This document shows, piece after piece, positions 18,650-28,455 of a stretch of DNA of 64,000 nt. The stretch spans positions 223,800-287,799 of the forward strand of contig DGNO01000006.1 in assembly GCA_002389665.1 (NCBI GenBank), in the 5' to 3' direction. The stretch is from Rhodobiaceae bacterium UBA4490. GTDB taxonomy: Bacteria; Pseudomonadota; Alphaproteobacteria; Parvibaculales; Parvibaculaceae. Numbering within the stretch: the first letter of the stretch is position 1; the number at the start of each line of letters is the position of its first letter. The position numbers and the translations under genes are program-made. Below the pieces are notes generated by a model. It saw only the letters and a program-made list of their open reading frames with translations, was not told the origin of the DNA and did not search any database.

Positions 18650-19819
18650 TTGGCGCGCGCGAGTTATCTTTTTACCAGTGAATCCGTTTCCGAAGGGCAT
18701 CCCGACAAGGTATGCGACCGGATTTCCGATGCCGTGGTCGATCTCTATCTGGCGGCCGATCCTTATTCGCGCGTCGCCTGCGAAACGCTGACGACGACGA
18801 ACCGTATCGTGCTCGCCGGTGAGGTGCGCGGCCCGGATAGTGTAACGGATGCGCAGATCGAGGAAGTGGCGCGCCGCGCCGTCAAGGAAATCGGCTATGA
18901 GCAGGACGGCTTCCATTGGAAGACCGCCGATGTCTCGATCTATCTCCACGCTCAGTCCGCGCATATTGCGATGGGTGTTGATGCGGATGGCAACAAGGAC
19001 GAAGGCGCGGGCGACCAGGGCATCATGTTCGGGTATGCCTGCACCGAAACGCCGACGCTGATGCCGGCCCCGATCTATTATTCCCACCGCATTCTGAAGC
19101 GTATGGCCGAGGACCGCCATTCGGGCAAGCGCCCTGAATTCGGTCCCGATGCCAAGAGCCAAGTGACGCTGCGCTATGAAAACGGCAAGCCGGTGGGCGT
19201 GACCTCCGCCGTTGTCTCCACGCAGCATGCCGAAGGGCTGACGCAGGAAGAAGTGCGCGAGCTTGTGCGTCCTTACATCACCGAAGTGCTGCCCGATGGC
19301 TGGGCCTGTCCGGAAGAAGAGCTTTACGTGAACCCCACGGGCCTCTTCGTCATCGGCGGGCCGGACGGCGATGCGGGTCTGACGGGCCGCAAGATCATCG
19401 TCGATACTTATGGCGGCGCGGCGCCCCATGGCGGCGGTGCCTTCTCGGGCAAAGACCCGACGAAGGTCGACCGCTCGGCAGCTTATGCGGCGCGCTATCT
19501 TGCCAAGAACGTCGTGGCAGCAGGTCTTGCCGAAAAATGCACGATCCAGCTTTCCTATGCGATCGGCGTATCGAAGCCGCTCTCGCTTTATGTGGACACG
19601 CATGGCACGGGCAAGGTGGAAGAAAGCGCGCTTGAAACCGCGCTCGGCAAATCCATGGATCTGTCGCCGCGCGGCATCCGCGAGCATCTGCAGCTCTCGC
19701 GCCCGATCTATGAGCGCACCGCCGCTTATGGCCATTTCGGCCGCGAGCCCGATGCCGATGGCGGCTTCTCCTGGGAGAAGACGGATCTCGCCGAGACGAT
19801 CAAGAAGGAACTGCCGTAA
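18650..19819 (+). CDS. metK: S-adenosylmethionine synthetase
   Basis: Makes SAM from methionine and ATP. The 389 residues contain the signature segments [19 protein letters not shown] near 9-27, [12 protein letters not shown] near 119-130 and the [16 protein letters not shown] loop near 262-277. The start is TTG at 18650 with GAGGGAGAGG 5-13 bases upstream; [20 protein letters not shown] fits the family N-terminus, so the TTG is well supported. It follows an XRE regulator gene and a terminator-like hairpin that may regulate it. Confidence 0.97.
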   Translation: MARASYLFTSESVSEGHPDKVCDRISDAVVDLYLAADPYSRVACETLTTTNRIVLAGEVRGPDSVTDAQIEEVARRAVKEIGYEQDGFHWKTADVSIYLHAQSAHIAMGVDADGNKDEGAGDQGIMFGYACTETPTLMPAPIYYSHRILKRMAEDRHSGKRPEFGPDAKSQVTLRYENGKPVGVTSAVVSTQHAEGLTQEEVRELVRPYITEVLPDGWACPEEELYVNPTGLFVIGGPDGDAGLTGRKIIVDTYGGAAPHGGGAFSGKDPTKVDRSAAYAARYLAKNVVAAGLAEKCTIQLSYAIGVSKPLSLYVDTHGTGKVEESALETALGKSMDLSPRGIREHLQLSRPIYERTAAYGHFGREPDADGGFSWEKTDLAETIKKELP

Positions 19820-19879
19820 GCGCGGCGTTTCTTTTGGAAGGAAGCGGTAGGCGCACCGGTCTGCCGGTTTTCCGCAGCT

Positions 19880-19963
19880 GTCATCCCGGCCCCCGTGCCG
19901 GGATCCATCGCGCTTGGCGCATGCCGGGCAGCTGCATGGACCCCGGGACAAGCCCGGGGTGAC
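19880..19963. repeat. Paired palindromic intergenic repeat, copy 1
   Basis: Two palindromic units face each other: GTCATCCCGG...CCGGGATCCAT (19880-19908) and ATGGACCCCGGG...CCCGGGGTGAC (19936-19963). The GTCAT/GTGAC ends point outward. It is in the metK–trmB gap. Related pairs occur at 42309, 46847 and 63500. Confidence 0.8.
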
Positions 19964-20028
19964 AACATGAGTTTGCGAGAAGGCACGCTCTTCTTCTTTG
20001 CAAGGAGAGCCATAAGCTGAACAGAGCA

Positions 20029-20745
20029 ATGACCGCTCAATCCCAGAAACCGCCGCCTGAAAAAACGCTGCCCCAAAAGACGCTACACGGCCGGCGCCGC
20101 GGCAAGACATTGCGCGCGCATCATCAGCGTCTCGTCGATGAGCTTTTGCCGCGCCTCAAAGTGGATGTCTCAAAGCCCATCGAGCCTGCCGCGCTTTTCC
20201 CGTTCACGCCGGAGGCGCTCTGGCTGGAAATCGGTTTCGGCGGCGGTGAGCATCTGGCGTTCCGTGCCGAAGAAAATCCGAAGACCGGCTTTGTCGGCTG
20301 CGAGCCCTTCGTCAATGGCGTGGCGAAACTTCTGGCAGAAGTGGACGCGCGCGGTCTTGAGAATGTGCGCCTTCATGACGACGATGCGCGCGATGTGCTG
20401 GACGCGCTGCCCGAGGCGAGTGTCGAGCGGATCTTTCTCCTCTATCCCGACCCCTGGCCGAAGAAGAAGCACAAGAAACGCCGTTTCGTCAGTGACGATA
20501 ATCTCGCGCGCTTCGCCCGCGTGCTGAAAGACGGCGGGCTCTTTCATTTCGCCAGCGACATTCCCGATTATGTGCGCTGGACGCTCGCCCATATGGTGCG
20601 CCATGCGGAATTCGACTGGCTGGCGGAACGCCCGGCCGACTGGCGCGAGCCTTTCGAAGGATGGCCCGGCACGCGCTATGAGGAAAAGGCGCTGAAAGCG
20701 GGCCGCGTACCTTCTTATCTCACCTACCGCCGGCGCCCGCGCTAG
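20029..20745 (+). CDS. trmB: tRNA (guanine-N7-)-methyltransferase
   Basis: SAM-dependent methyltransferase that forms m7G46 in tRNA. The 238 residues carry the SAM motif WLEIGFGGGEHLAF near 65-78 and the family signature FLLYPDPWPKKKHKKRRFV near 137-155. No good ribosome binding site lies at the usual distance from the ATG at 20029; AAGGAG is about 25 bases upstream, which would better fit an in-frame CTG at 20017, so the exact start is uncertain. Its last bases overlap the 3' end of the convergent HxlR gene by four bases. Confidence 0.94.
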   Translation: MTAQSQKPPPEKTLPQKTLHGRRRGKTLRAHHQRLVDELLPRLKVDVSKPIEPAALFPFTPEALWLEIGFGGGEHLAFRAEENPKTGFVGCEPFVNGVAKLLAEVDARGLENVRLHDDDARDVLDALPEASVERIFLLYPDPWPKKKHKKRRFVSDDNLARFARVLKDGGLFHFASDIPDYVRWTLAHMVRHAEFDWLAERPADWREPFEGWPGTRYEEKALKAGRVPSYLTYRRRPR

Positions 20746-21191
20746 GATTTTTCTTTCAAGCGGATTTCAAGATCGCCAAGCGCGACGGGCTCGCCGTCCG
20801 CGCCGAGGGGCAACATTCGCGCCAGCGGACGGCCCGATTTGCGCTCGATGATGTCCATCGGCGCGCAGCCTTCCCCATAGACCCATTTATCGCCCCATTG
20901 GCGCAAGGCCGTGAGCACGGGGAAAAGATCGCGGCCCTTTTCCGTCAGCTCATAAGCGTAATGGGTGCCGGTCTGGCCGATATCCACTTTCTGCATGATG
21001 CCGTTGTCGACGAGCTGAGAGAGGCGGTTTGCCAGAATGTTCTTGGCGATGCCGAGCCGGCTTTCAAACTCGGCAAAGCGCCGCGCCCCGAAAAACGCAT
21101 CCCGGATGATGAGCAGCGTCCACCAGTCGCCGACCAGATTGAGGGTCTGGGCGATGGAGCAGGGCATATCATTGAAGCGTTTGCGGGCCAT
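20742..21191 (-). CDS. HxlR-family winged-helix transcriptional regulator
   Basis: 149 residues with the HxlR pattern: a Cys close to the N-terminus (MPCSIAQTLNLVGDWWTLLIIRDAFFGARRF), then FESRLGIAKNILANRLSQLVDNGI as the DNA-binding helices and YELTEKGRDLFPVL. Cys10 may sense redox or electrophiles as in HypR/QorR-like members, an inference from family knowledge. The ATG at 21191 is preferred to an upstream start at 21257, which would lie inside the operator. It is divergent from the isomerase gene and probably regulates both itself and that pair. Confidence 0.93.
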   Translation of the reverse strand: MARKRFNDMPCSIAQTLNLVGDWWTLLIIRDAFFGARRFAEFESRLGIAKNILANRLSQLVDNGIMQKVDIGQTGTHYAYELTEKGRDLFPVLTALRQWGDKWVYGEGCAPMDIIERKSGRPLARMLPLGADGEPVALGDLEIRLKEKS

Positions 21192-21197
21192 GGGGCG

Positions 21198-21226
21198 AGT
21201 ATAGGCGGATTTTGGTTGCAAAACAA
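21198..21226 (-). promoter_or_regulatory. Candidate promoter of the HxlR regulator gene
   Basis: On the minus strand TTGTTT (plus 21221-21226) and TATACT (21198-21203) are 17 bases apart, giving a very short leader before the ATG at 21191. The -35 region lies inside the left operator half-site, consistent with autorepression. Confidence 0.55.
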
Positions 21227-21262
21227 AACTCAAATCTTTAATGGTTTCATTACGCAACCAAA
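21211..21262. promoter_or_regulatory. Candidate HxlR operator, two inverted half-sites
   Basis: Half-site 1 reads GGTTGCAAAACAAAAC (21214-21229); half-site 2, read on the minus strand, is GGTTGCGTAATGAAAC (21244-21259). Twelve of 16 positions match, and the outer arms TTTGGTTGC/GCAACCAAA are a perfect 9-bp inverted repeat. The site covers the HxlR -35 and runs into the ribosome binding site of the divergent isomerase gene, so binding would block both genes. Confidence 0.65.
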
Positions 21263-21274
21263 GGAGGACGAGTC

Positions 21275-21877
21275 ATGGCCGCAGAACTGGCATTTTATTT
21301 CGATTTCATGAGCCCCTATTCCTATCTCGCCCAGTCGCAACTCCGCCCGCTGGCCGCGCGCACGGGCGCGGTGCTGCGCTATGAGCCGGTCCCGGTGCGC
21401 GGACTGATGGAGCGGGTGGGCAATAGGCCGACCACGATGGAGTGTCAGAACAAGCTCGCTTACGCGATGCAGGATATGGGGCGCTGGGCGGCCCAATACG
21501 GCATTCCTTTCGGCCCCGGCGCGAAATTGCGTGAGACCGATGCCGGGCTCCTTTTGCGCGGGGCGCTGGCCGCGCGGGATAAAGACCTCATCGCGCCCTA
21601 TACCCATCTGATTTTCGAGGCGCTTTGGGGCGAGGGCAAAGACCTCTCCGAACCCGCGCTGATCGCCGCCGTATTGGATGCGGCGGGCCTGCCGGGCGCC
21701 CGGCTCATGGAAGAGGCCCGCGATGCTGCCCGGGCGGATGAGCTGGAAAAAGCAGCCGATCTTGCCGCCGAAAAAGGCCTTTTCGGCACGCCGAGTTTCC
21801 TGCTGGGCGAGACGCTTTATTTCGGCAATGACCGGCTCGGGTTTCTGGAAGACGCTTTGAAGCGCCAGGCAGCTTGA
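21275..21877 (+). CDS. 2-hydroxychromene-2-carboxylate isomerase family protein (DsbA/kappa-GST fold), copy A
   Basis: 200 residues of the DsbA-like HCCA isomerase family, glutathione-dependent enzymes of aromatic catabolism. The N-terminus AFYFDFMSPYSYLAQSQL places the GSH-binding Ser at 13, and the C-terminal LFGTPSFLLGETLYFGNDRL cis-Pro segment is typical. There is no CxxC, so it is not a disulfide oxidoreductase. AAAGGAGG precedes the ATG. It is in tandem with an SDR gene and divergent from an HxlR regulator. A homologous pair lies at 45384-46742. The actual substrate is unknown. Confidence 0.9.
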   Translation: MAAELAFYFDFMSPYSYLAQSQLRPLAARTGAVLRYEPVPVRGLMERVGNRPTTMECQNKLAYAMQDMGRWAAQYGIPFGPGAKLRETDAGLLLRGALAARDKDLIAPYTHLIFEALWGEGKDLSEPALIAAVLDAAGLPGARLMEEARDAARADELEKAADLAAEKGLFGTPSFLLGETLYFGNDRLGFLEDALKRQAA

Positions 21878-21889
21878 GGAGCAAAAGTG

Positions 21890-22594
21890 ATGAGCGATAA
21901 GAAAACCTGTCTCATTGCAGGCGTCGGGCCGGGCACCGGCCTCGCGCTTGCCCGCCGCTTTGCAGAGGGCGGCTATGAGGTGGCAATGCTCGCCCGCAGC
22001 GCCGAGCGTCTGGCGGGCTATGAAAAAGATGTGCCCGGCGCCAGGGCTTATGTCTGCGATATCGGCAACCCGGAGGACCTCGCCGTTTCCTATGGCCGGG
22101 TCTGCGAGGAAATGGGCACGCCCGAGATCGTCATTCACAATGCGCCGGGCGGCGCCTTCGGCTCTTTTCTCGATGTCGAGCCGGATATCCTGGAGCGTAA
22201 TTTCCGCACCAACACGATGGGCCTCTACCATCTTGCCCGGCTTGCCGCCCCTTCCATGATAGAGCGGGGCAGCGGCGTCATTCTGTGTACCGGCAATACC
22301 TCGGCCCATCGCGGCGTGCCGAATTTTGCAGGCTTCGCCCCCACCAAGGCGGCGCAGCGCATTCTGGCGGAATCCATTGCCCGGACCGTTGCCCCGAAAG
22401 GCGTCCATGTCGCCTATATCACCATCGATGCGGTGATCGCGGTGCCCTGGGCGCTCGAAATGTTCAAGGACAAGCCCCGGGAGTTCTTCATCGAGCCTGA
22501 GGATATCGCCGCGGAATGTTTTCACACCGCCCACCAGCCCCGGTCGGCCTGGTCTTTCAATGTGGAAATCCGGCCCTTCGGCGAAAGCTGGTAG
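21890..22594 (+). CDS. SDR-family protein with Phe in place of the catalytic Tyr, copy A
   Basis: 234-residue short-chain dehydrogenase-like protein. The nucleotide-binding loop reads AGVGPGTGLALARRF rather than the canonical TGxxxGIG. The YxxxK motif reads FAPTK near residue 150, so Tyr is replaced by Phe while Lys is kept. This matches the SDR subgroup known as SDR_c10, which lacks the normal catalytic tetrad. AGGAG at 21876-21880 supports ATG 21890 over the GTG one codon earlier. It is 12 bases after the isomerase gene and clearly in the same operon. Confidence 0.9.
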   Translation: MSDKKTCLIAGVGPGTGLALARRFAEGGYEVAMLARSAERLAGYEKDVPGARAYVCDIGNPEDLAVSYGRVCEEMGTPEIVIHNAPGGAFGSFLDVEPDILERNFRTNTMGLYHLARLAAPSMIERGSGVILCTGNTSAHRGVPNFAGFAPTKAAQRILAESIARTVAPKGVHVAYITIDAVIAVPWALEMFKDKPREFFIEPEDIAAECFHTAHQPRSAWSFNVEIRPFGESW

Positions 22595-22889
22595 GGGGCG
22601 GAAGAAGCCCCGGCCCCGGCCCCATTGGGGCGAAACGGCCAGAAAGCGCTTGCTGATCAGCCGTTTATGGCTATATTGGAGGGAGCGCTTGCTTCTCATA
22701 TAGCTGGTCTGGCGCTGGTTAGACCGGATGAAAGAGAGTGGGATGCCCTGACGGTTCCGTTTTCGGAAAAGTTGGGCCCCGCTTTTTTTGTTATCTGGAG
22801 CCCTGTTTGGTGCGTGATGCTGCCGAAGGGCCGGCAGACAAGCGAAAGAGAAGCGGATCGGAATTGTCGGGACGAATGGTTTGAGTGAG

Positions 22890-23444
22890 ATGAACGGGGC
22901 CGAAACGCCGGTTCAATCGCATATGATCGCTACGGGTGCGTTGGAGCGCCGCATTGCCGGTCTCATCGCCCCGCTGGCGGCCGACATGGGCTATGAGCTC
23001 GTGCGCGTGCATCTGTCGGGCGCCAATGGGCGCACGCTGCAGATCATGGCCGAGCGCCCCGACGGGACGATGAAAGTGGAAGATTGCGAAGAGCTGTCCC
23101 ACGCCGTCTCGGCGCTGATCGATGTGGAGGACCCTGTTGACGGGACCTTCCATCTGGAAGTTTCCTCGCCCGGTATCGGGCGGCCTTTGACCCGGCCCAA
23201 GGATTTCGAGACCTGGGCGGGCTTTGAGGCGAAAATCGAATTGTCCGAGCCGCTCGCCGAGCGCAAGCGGTTCCGGGGCATTCTGCAGGGCTTCGAAGAA
23301 AACGAAGTGCTGCTTGAAATGGATGTGGAAGGCTATGACGAGCCGCAGGTGATCGGCCTGCCGTTTGCGCAGTTGCGCGAAGCCAAACTCGTCATGACCG
23401 ATGCATTGATCGAAGAGAGTCTGAAACGACGGCCGCACGGATAA
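22890..23444 (+). CDS. rimP: Ribosome maturation factor RimP
   Basis: Needed for 30S subunit assembly. The 184-residue product has the RimP N-terminal domain (ALERRIAGLIAPLAADMGYELVRVHLSG) and the VEDCEELSHAVSALIDVEDPVDGTFHLEVSSPGIGRPL core near residues 68-105. Start choice is uncertain: ATG 22890, an in-frame TTG at 22881, or the ATG at 22923, none with a strong ribosome binding site. First gene of the rimP-nusA-ylxR-infB-rbfA-truB-rpsO-pnp series. The 295-base gap before it holds a 10-bp direct repeat (AGCGCTTGCT at 22645 and 22684) and no gene I can support. Confidence 0.94.
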   Translation: MNGAETPVQSHMIATGALERRIAGLIAPLAADMGYELVRVHLSGANGRTLQIMAERPDGTMKVEDCEELSHAVSALIDVEDPVDGTFHLEVSSPGIGRPLTRPKDFETWAGFEAKIELSEPLAERKRFRGILQGFEENEVLLEMDVEGYDEPQVIGLPFAQLREAKLVMTDALIEESLKRRPHG

Positions 23445-23466
23445 GCGGCGAAGGCGGAGAGAGCAG

Positions 23467-25113
23467 ATGGCACAGGCGGTAAGCGCAAACAGGCTGGAGC
23501 TTTTGCAGATTGCCGATGCAGTGGCGCGCGAAAAGTCTATCGAGCGGGAAATCGTGCTCGAGGCAATGGCCGAGGCCATTCAGAAGGCGGCCCGCTCGCG
23601 CTACGGTTCGGAAAACGAAATCCGCGCGCGTATCGACCCGAAGACCGGCGAGATCAAACTCGTGCGGCTGCTCGAAGTCGTCGAGCAGGTGGAAAGCGAT
23701 GCCACGGAAATCGATCTGAAGGGCGCGCAGCGGCGCAACCCGGCAGCTCAGGTCGGCGATCTCATCGAAGATGAGTTGCCTCCCGTCGATTTCGGCCGCA
23801 TCGCCGCGCAGACCGCCAAACAGGTGATCGTGCAGAAAGTGCGCGATGCCGAGCGCGAGCGCCAGTATGAAGAATATAAAGACCGCGTGGGCGAAGTGGT
23901 CCATGGCCAGGTCAAGCGTGTGGAATATGGCAATGTGATCGTCGATCTCGGCCGCGGCGAGGCGATCGTGCGGCGCGATGAAATGCTGCCGCGTGAAACC
24001 TTCCGCACCGGCGACCGCATCCGCGCCTATATTTACGATGTGCGCCGCGAGCAGCGCGGTCCGCAGATTTTCCTCTCCCGCTCCCATCCTCAGTTCATGG
24101 CGAAGCTGTTCGGGCAGGAAGTGCCGGAGATTTACGACGGCATCATCGAAGTGCGCTCCGTTGCCCGCGATCCGGGCTCGCGCGCCAAGATCGCCGTTCT
24201 CTCGAACGACAATTCCATCGACCCGGTGGGTGCCTGTGTGGGTATGCGCGGCAGCCGCGTCCAGGCGGTGGTGAACGAGCTGCAGGGCGAGAAGATCGAC
24301 ATCATTCAATGGTCGCCCGACCACGCCACCTTCATCGTGAATGCGCTTGCCCCGGCCGAAGTCGTCAAGGTCGTGCTCGATGAAGACGCCCAGCGTATTG
24401 AAGTTGTGGTTCCCGATGACCAATTGTCTTTGGCGATCGGCCGGCGCGGGCAGAACGTGCGTCTTGCCTCGCAGCTGACGGGCTGGGACATCGACATTCT
24501 TACCGAAGCCGAGGAATCGGAGCGCCGCCAGGCTGAATTCGCGCAGCGCTCGGCGACCTTCATGGAAGCGCTGGATGTGGATGAGGTGATCGCCCAGCTT
24601 CTGGCTTCCGAAGGTTTTGCGAGCGTGGAAGAAGTGGCCTATGTGCCGCTTGAGGAAATTGCCGATATCGAAGGCTTTGATGAAGAAACCGCGCAGGAAA
24701 TTCAGAACCGCGCGCTCGATGCCATCGACAAGCAGAACGAGGAATATGACAACCGGCGCAAGGAGCTGGGTGTCGAGGACAATCTTTCCGAAGTGCCGGG
24801 CGTGACGCCCGCCATGCTCGTGACATTCGGCGAGAACGACGTGAAGTCGATGGAAGATCTCGCCGGCTGCGCCACGGACGATCTGACCGGCTGGTTCGAG
24901 AATGTCGGCGGCGAGCGCAAGCGCATGGAAGGCATTCTCGACGGTTACGATGTAACCGGCGAGGAAGCGGAAAACATGATCATGGAAGCGCGCGTGCGCG
25001 CTGGCTGGATCACGCAGGAAGAACTGGACGCCATGCGCGCCGGCCCCGCCGAAGAAGATGAGACGGAAGAGGGCGAGGAAGGCGGCGAAGAGGAGGCCGG
25101 GGCGGACGCTTGA
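23467..25113 (+). CDS. nusA: Transcription termination/antitermination protein NusA
   Basis: RNA polymerase-binding elongation factor. The 548 residues carry the N-terminal polymerase-binding domain, an S1 domain near 135-200 ([21 protein letters not shown]), two KH domains ([18 protein letters not shown] and [20 protein letters not shown]), then C-terminal helix-hairpin-helix-type repeats and an acidic Glu-rich tail. This is the usual alphaproteobacterial size. It is 22 bases after rimP. The TGA stop lies within the first of four short tandem repeats (25108-25156). Confidence 0.97.
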   Translation: MAQAVSANRLELLQIADAVAREKSIEREIVLEAMAEAIQKAARSRYGSENEIRARIDPKTGEIKLVRLLEVVEQVESDATEIDLKGAQRRNPAAQVGDLIEDELPPVDFGRIAAQTAKQVIVQKVRDAERERQYEEYKDRVGEVVHGQVKRVEYGNVIVDLGRGEAIVRRDEMLPRETFRTGDRIRAYIYDVRREQRGPQIFLSRSHPQFMAKLFGQEVPEIYDGIIEVRSVARDPGSRAKIAVLSNDNSIDPVGACVGMRGSRVQAVVNELQGEKIDIIQWSPDHATFIVNALAPAEVVKVVLDEDAQRIEVVVPDDQLSLAIGRRGQNVRLASQLTGWDIDILTEAEESERRQAEFAQRSATFMEALDVDEVIAQLLASEGFASVEEVAYVPLEEIADIEGFDEETAQEIQNRALDAIDKQNEEYDNRRKELGVEDNLSEVPGVTPAMLVTFGENDVKSMEDLAGCATDDLTGWFENVGGERKRMEGILDGYDVTGEEAENMIMEARVRAGWITQEELDAMRAGPAEEDETEEGEEGGEEEAGADA

Positions 25114-25156
25114 GGCTTCGCCTTGAGTCCTCGTCTTGAGCCCTGTCTTTAGCCTT
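25108..25156. repeat. Micro-tandem repeat after the nusA stop, four 12-13 bp units
   Basis: Units GCTTGAGGCTTC, GCCTTGAGTCCTC, GTCTTGAGCCCT and GTCTTTAGCCTT follow one another. The first unit contains the nusA TGA. The unit fills most of the gap between nusA and ylxR. Confidence 0.6.
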
Positions 25157-25169
25157 TTTGGGATTGTCC

Positions 25170-25784
25170 ATGGCCGGAGCCGGAAAAGAGCGCAAATGCA
25201 TCCTTTCCGGCGAGGTGATGCCGGCGGAGCGGCTTGTCCGTTTCGTCGTCGGGCCGGAGGGTCAGCTCGTGCCGGATCTGGCCGAAAAGCTGCCCGGCCG
25301 CGGCATTTGGCTGGAAGCCCGGCGCGAAGCGCTTGAAAAAGCGCTGAAAAAGGGACTTTTCTCCCGCGCCGCCCGCCAGAAGGTGGAGGCGCCGGAGGAT
25401 CTGGGCGTGCAAGTGGGCGCGCTTTTGGCCCGCCGCGCCCTCGACAGCCTCAGTCTCGCCCGGCGCGCCGGCGTGCTGGTGGCGGGGCAGGAGCGGGTTT
25501 TCGAGCTGATCGTCAAGGGTAAGGCCCTGGCGGTGATCGAGGCGCGCGATGCGGGCGCCGATGGGAAAAAGCGCCTCAGAGCCCGGCTCAAGGCGCTGGA
25601 TCAGCAGGACTTACCTGTTGTGACGGGCCCGGATGCCGAACAATTCGGTTTGGCATTGGGGCGCACAAATGTGGTACATGCTGCGCTGACAGATCAGCGC
25701 ATGAAAAGTAAAGTTCTGGCGGACCTCGCCAGATGGACGACGTGGGAGCCGATTTCGGGCTCCGGAGGTAAAGGAAGCGAATGA
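25170..25784 (+). CDS. YlxR-family RNA-binding protein fused to an L7Ae-like domain
   Basis: 204 residues. The N-terminal half is YlxR/DUF448 ([31 protein letters not shown], with [10 protein letters not shown]), and the C-terminal half ([28 protein letters not shown] onward) resembles L7Ae/L30e RNA-binding folds. In Firmicutes the two halves are often separate genes between nusA and infB; the fusion is common in alphaproteobacteria. A role in RNA metabolism or translation is inferred. An in-frame TTG at 25158 is a possible longer start. It overlaps infB by four bases (ATGA). Confidence 0.9.
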   Translation: MAGAGKERKCILSGEVMPAERLVRFVVGPEGQLVPDLAEKLPGRGIWLEARREALEKALKKGLFSRAARQKVEAPEDLGVQVGALLARRALDSLSLARRAGVLVAGQERVFELIVKGKALAVIEARDAGADGKKRLRARLKALDQQDLPVVTGPDAEQFGLALGRTNVVHAALTDQRMKSKVLADLARWTTWEPISGSGGKGSE

Positions 25785-28369
25785 GCGACTCGACGGAAAC
25801 CGGCGACCGCAAGAAGGCATCAGGCGGCAAGACTTTGAGCCTGAAGCGCACAGTGGAGACTGGCCAGGTGCGCCAGAGCTTCTCCCGTGGGCGCACCAAG
25901 TCCGTGGTGGTTGAGAAGAAACGCAAACGCACGATCCGCTCCGGCGAAGGCGAGGGGCAGGTTGTCGAGGAGGCGCCGAAGCAGGCCGCCCCGGCACCAG
26001 AAGCGAAAAAGCCCGAGCCCGCAAAGCCCGCGCCCAAGAAAGCTGAATCCAAAACCGCCGACCGCGGCGGCATGGTGCTGCGCACCCTGACGGATGAAGA
26101 AAAGCAGGCCCGCGCCGCCGCCCTTGAAGAGGCGAAAGAGCGCGAGGAGGGCGAACGCCGCAAAGCCCAGGAAGAAGCCAAGCGCTGGGCCGAGGAAGAC
26201 GCGGCCCTTGCCCGCGAACGCGAAGAAACCGCCCGGCGCGAAGCCGAGGAAGCGGAACTGCGCGCGGCCGAGGAAGCCAAGCGGCTGAAAGCCGAAGAAG
26301 AGGCGAAACGCCGCGCGGCCGAAAAAGAAAAGATCGAGCGCGCCAAAGCGCCGGGCTCCGCCGACGATGTGCCGGAAGCCGGGCGCGACGCGAAAGGGCC
26401 GGCCCGCAAGCGCGAGGAAGCGGCTCCCGAAGCGCCGAAGCCGGTGCCTGCGCGCAAAGGCGAAGCGCGCCGCCGCGAAGGCAAGCTCACCATTACCCGT
26501 GCGCTCAACGACGATGAGGGCGGACGTCAGCGTTCGCTGGCCTCCATGCGCCGGCGCATGGAGCGTGAGAAGAAACGCGCCCAGGCCCGCTCCCAGGAGC
26601 CGCGTCAGAAAGTTGCCCGCGACGTTGTCATTCCCGAAGCCATTACGGTGCAGGAACTGGCGAACCGCATGGCCGAACGTGCTGTCGACGTTATCAAGCT
26701 CCTGATGAAACAGGGCGTGATGGTGAAGATCAACGACACGCTCGACACCGATACCGCGCAGCTTGTGGCCGAAGAGCTTGGCCATAACGTCAAGCGCGTC
26801 TCCGAAGCGGATGTGGAAGAAGGCCTCGTGACCGAAGACGATGCGGATGAGTTCAAGCGTCCGCGCGCGCCGGTGGTCACGGTCATGGGTCACGTCGACC
26901 ACGGCAAGACCTCGCTGCTCGATGCGCTGCGCAAGACCGACGTTGTGGCTGGTGAAGCCGGCGGCATCACGCAGCATATCGGCGCCTATCAGGTGACGAT
27001 GCCGGCAGGCGACAAGATCACCTTCCTCGATACGCCCGGCCACGCCGCCTTTACGGCGATGCGTGCGCGCGGCGCCAAGGCGACGGACCTTGTCATTCTT
27101 GTGGTGGCCGGGGATGACGGCGTCATGCCGCAGACCATCGAAGCCATTCACCACGCCAAGGCTGCCGAAGTGCCGATGATCGTGGCGATCAACAAGATGG
27201 ATAAGCCCGACGTCGATGCGAGCCGCGTGAAGAACGAATTGCTGCAGCATGAAGTCATTCTGGAAGATTTCGGCGGCGATGTGCTGGCGGTGGAAGTGTC
27301 CGCCAAGACCGGCATGGGCCTCGACAAGCTGGAAGAGAATATTCTTCTGCAGGCCGAACTTCTGGAGCTGAAAGCCAACCCGGACCGCGAGGCGGAGGGT
27401 GTGGTGATCGAAGCCAAGCTCGACAAGGGCCGCGGCCCGGTCGCGACCGCGCTCGTGCAGCGCGGCACGTTGAAGGTCGGCGATATTATCGTGGCGGGCG
27501 CCGAATGGGGCCGCGTGCGTGCGCTCCTGAACGACCGCGGCAAGAATGTCGACGATGCGGGTCCCTCCGTGCCGGTCGAAGTGCTGGGTCTCAACGGCAC
27601 GCCGGATGCGGGCGACACATTCGTTGTCGTCGAAAATGAAGCGCGCGCGCGTGAGGTGACCGAATACCGTCAGGGCCTGCAGCGCAAAGCTCGTGTCGGC
27701 GTGGTGCGTACCTCGCTCGACCAGATGCTTTCGCAGCTTAAAGAGGGCGAGCGCCACGAAGTGCCGATCGTCATCAAGGGCGATGTGCAAGGCTCGGTCG
27801 AAGCGATCGTTCAGGCGCTCGACAAGCTGGGCACCGACGAGGTCAAGGCCCGTGTGCTGCATGCAGGCGTCGGCGGTATTACCGAAAGCGACGTGACGCT
27901 GGCTCAAGCTTCCGGCGCGCCGATCATCGGCTTCAATGTCCGCGCGAATGTGCAGGCCCGCGATGCGGCCCGTGCCGCCGGCATCGAGATCCGCTATTAT
28001 TCGGTGATCTACGATCTGGTGGACGACGTGAAGGCGGCCATGTCCGGCATGCTCTCGCCGGAAATGCGCGAGACCTTTATCGGCAATGCCGAGATCCTGG
28101 AAGTCTTCAACATTTCCAAGGTCGGCAAGGTGGCCGGTTGCCGGGTCACCGAAGGCGCGGTGCGCCGCGGCTCGAAAGTCCGCCTCATCCGCGACGATGT
28201 GGTGGTTCACGAAGGCACGCTTTCCACGCTCAAACGCTTCAAGGACGAGGTCAAGGAAGTGCATGGCGGCCAGGAATGCGGCATGGCCTTCGAGAACTAT
28301 CAGGACATGCGTCCGGGTGATGTGATCGAGTGCTTCGACGTGGAAGAGATTGCCCGTACGTTGGATTAA
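25781..28369 (+). CDS. infB: Translation initiation factor IF-2
   Basis: GTPase that delivers initiator tRNA to the 30S subunit. The first ~270 residues are a charged Lys/Glu/Ala-rich region likely to form long helices, followed by the IF2_N motif ([23 protein letters not shown]), the G domain with G1 [12 protein letters not shown] near 370-381, G3 DTPGHAAF and G4 NKMD, and the C-terminal domains. 862 residues is normal for the group. It is translationally coupled to ylxR. Confidence 0.97.
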   Translation: MSDSTETGDRKKASGGKTLSLKRTVETGQVRQSFSRGRTKSVVVEKKRKRTIRSGEGEGQVVEEAPKQAAPAPEAKKPEPAKPAPKKAESKTADRGGMVLRTLTDEEKQARAAALEEAKEREEGERRKAQEEAKRWAEEDAALAREREETARREAEEAELRAAEEAKRLKAEEEAKRRAAEKEKIERAKAPGSADDVPEAGRDAKGPARKREEAAPEAPKPVPARKGEARRREGKLTITRALNDDEGGRQRSLASMRRRMEREKKRAQARSQEPRQKVARDVVIPEAITVQELANRMAERAVDVIKLLMKQGVMVKINDTLDTDTAQLVAEELGHNVKRVSEADVEEGLVTEDDADEFKRPRAPVVTVMGHVDHGKTSLLDALRKTDVVAGEAGGITQHIGAYQVTMPAGDKITFLDTPGHAAFTAMRARGAKATDLVILVVAGDDGVMPQTIEAIHHAKAAEVPMIVAINKMDKPDVDASRVKNELLQHEVILEDFGGDVLAVEVSAKTGMGLDKLEENILLQAELLELKANPDREAEGVVIEAKLDKGRGPVATALVQRGTLKVGDIIVAGAEWGRVRALLNDRGKNVDDAGPSVPVEVLGLNGTPDAGDTFVVVENEARAREVTEYRQGLQRKARVGVVRTSLDQMLSQLKEGERHEVPIVIKGDVQGSVEAIVQALDKLGTDEVKARVLHAGVGGITESDVTLAQASGAPIIGFNVRANVQARDAARAAGIEIRYYSVIYDLVDDVKAAMSGMLSPEMRETFIGNAEILEVFNISKVGKVAGCRVTEGAVRRGSKVRLIRDDVVVHEGTLSTLKRFKDEVKEVHGGQECGMAFENYQDMRPGDVIECFDVEEIARTLD

Positions 28370-28402
28370 GACCGGATATCACCGGCCTTGATGAGATGCG
28401 AT

Positions 28403-28426
28403 CCGCCCCGGCCGATACCGGGGCGG
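28403..28426 (+). other. Strong hairpin between infB and rbfA
   Basis: CCGCCCCGG (28403-28411) pairs perfectly with CCGGGGCGG (28418-28426) across a 6-base loop. The 3' arm can instead join a second hairpin with GCCGCC just before rbfA. No U-run follows, so it is not a classical terminator; it may modulate rbfA expression or mark an RNA processing site. Confidence 0.45.
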
Positions 28427-28455
28427 CGGCTCTTCTTTGAAGGCCGCCGGAAGAA

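Noticed and set aside
21890..22594. Calling SDR copy A FabG or another active ketoreductase
   Set aside because: The active-site Tyr is Phe and the nucleotide loop is non-canonical, so a standard oxidoreductase assignment would be misleading.
22625..22888. 87-codon open frame before rimP
   Set aside because: No recognisable domain, poor start context and overlap with the likely rimP leader; treated as non-coding.
25820..28264. 814-codon open frame antisense to infB, and similar long antisense frames in glnD, murJ, nusA, pnp, coaBC and gyrB
   Set aside because: They are mirror frames of GC-rich genes with strong GC3 bias; the translations look like no protein family and lack ribosome-binding sites, while the sense frames are unmistakable.
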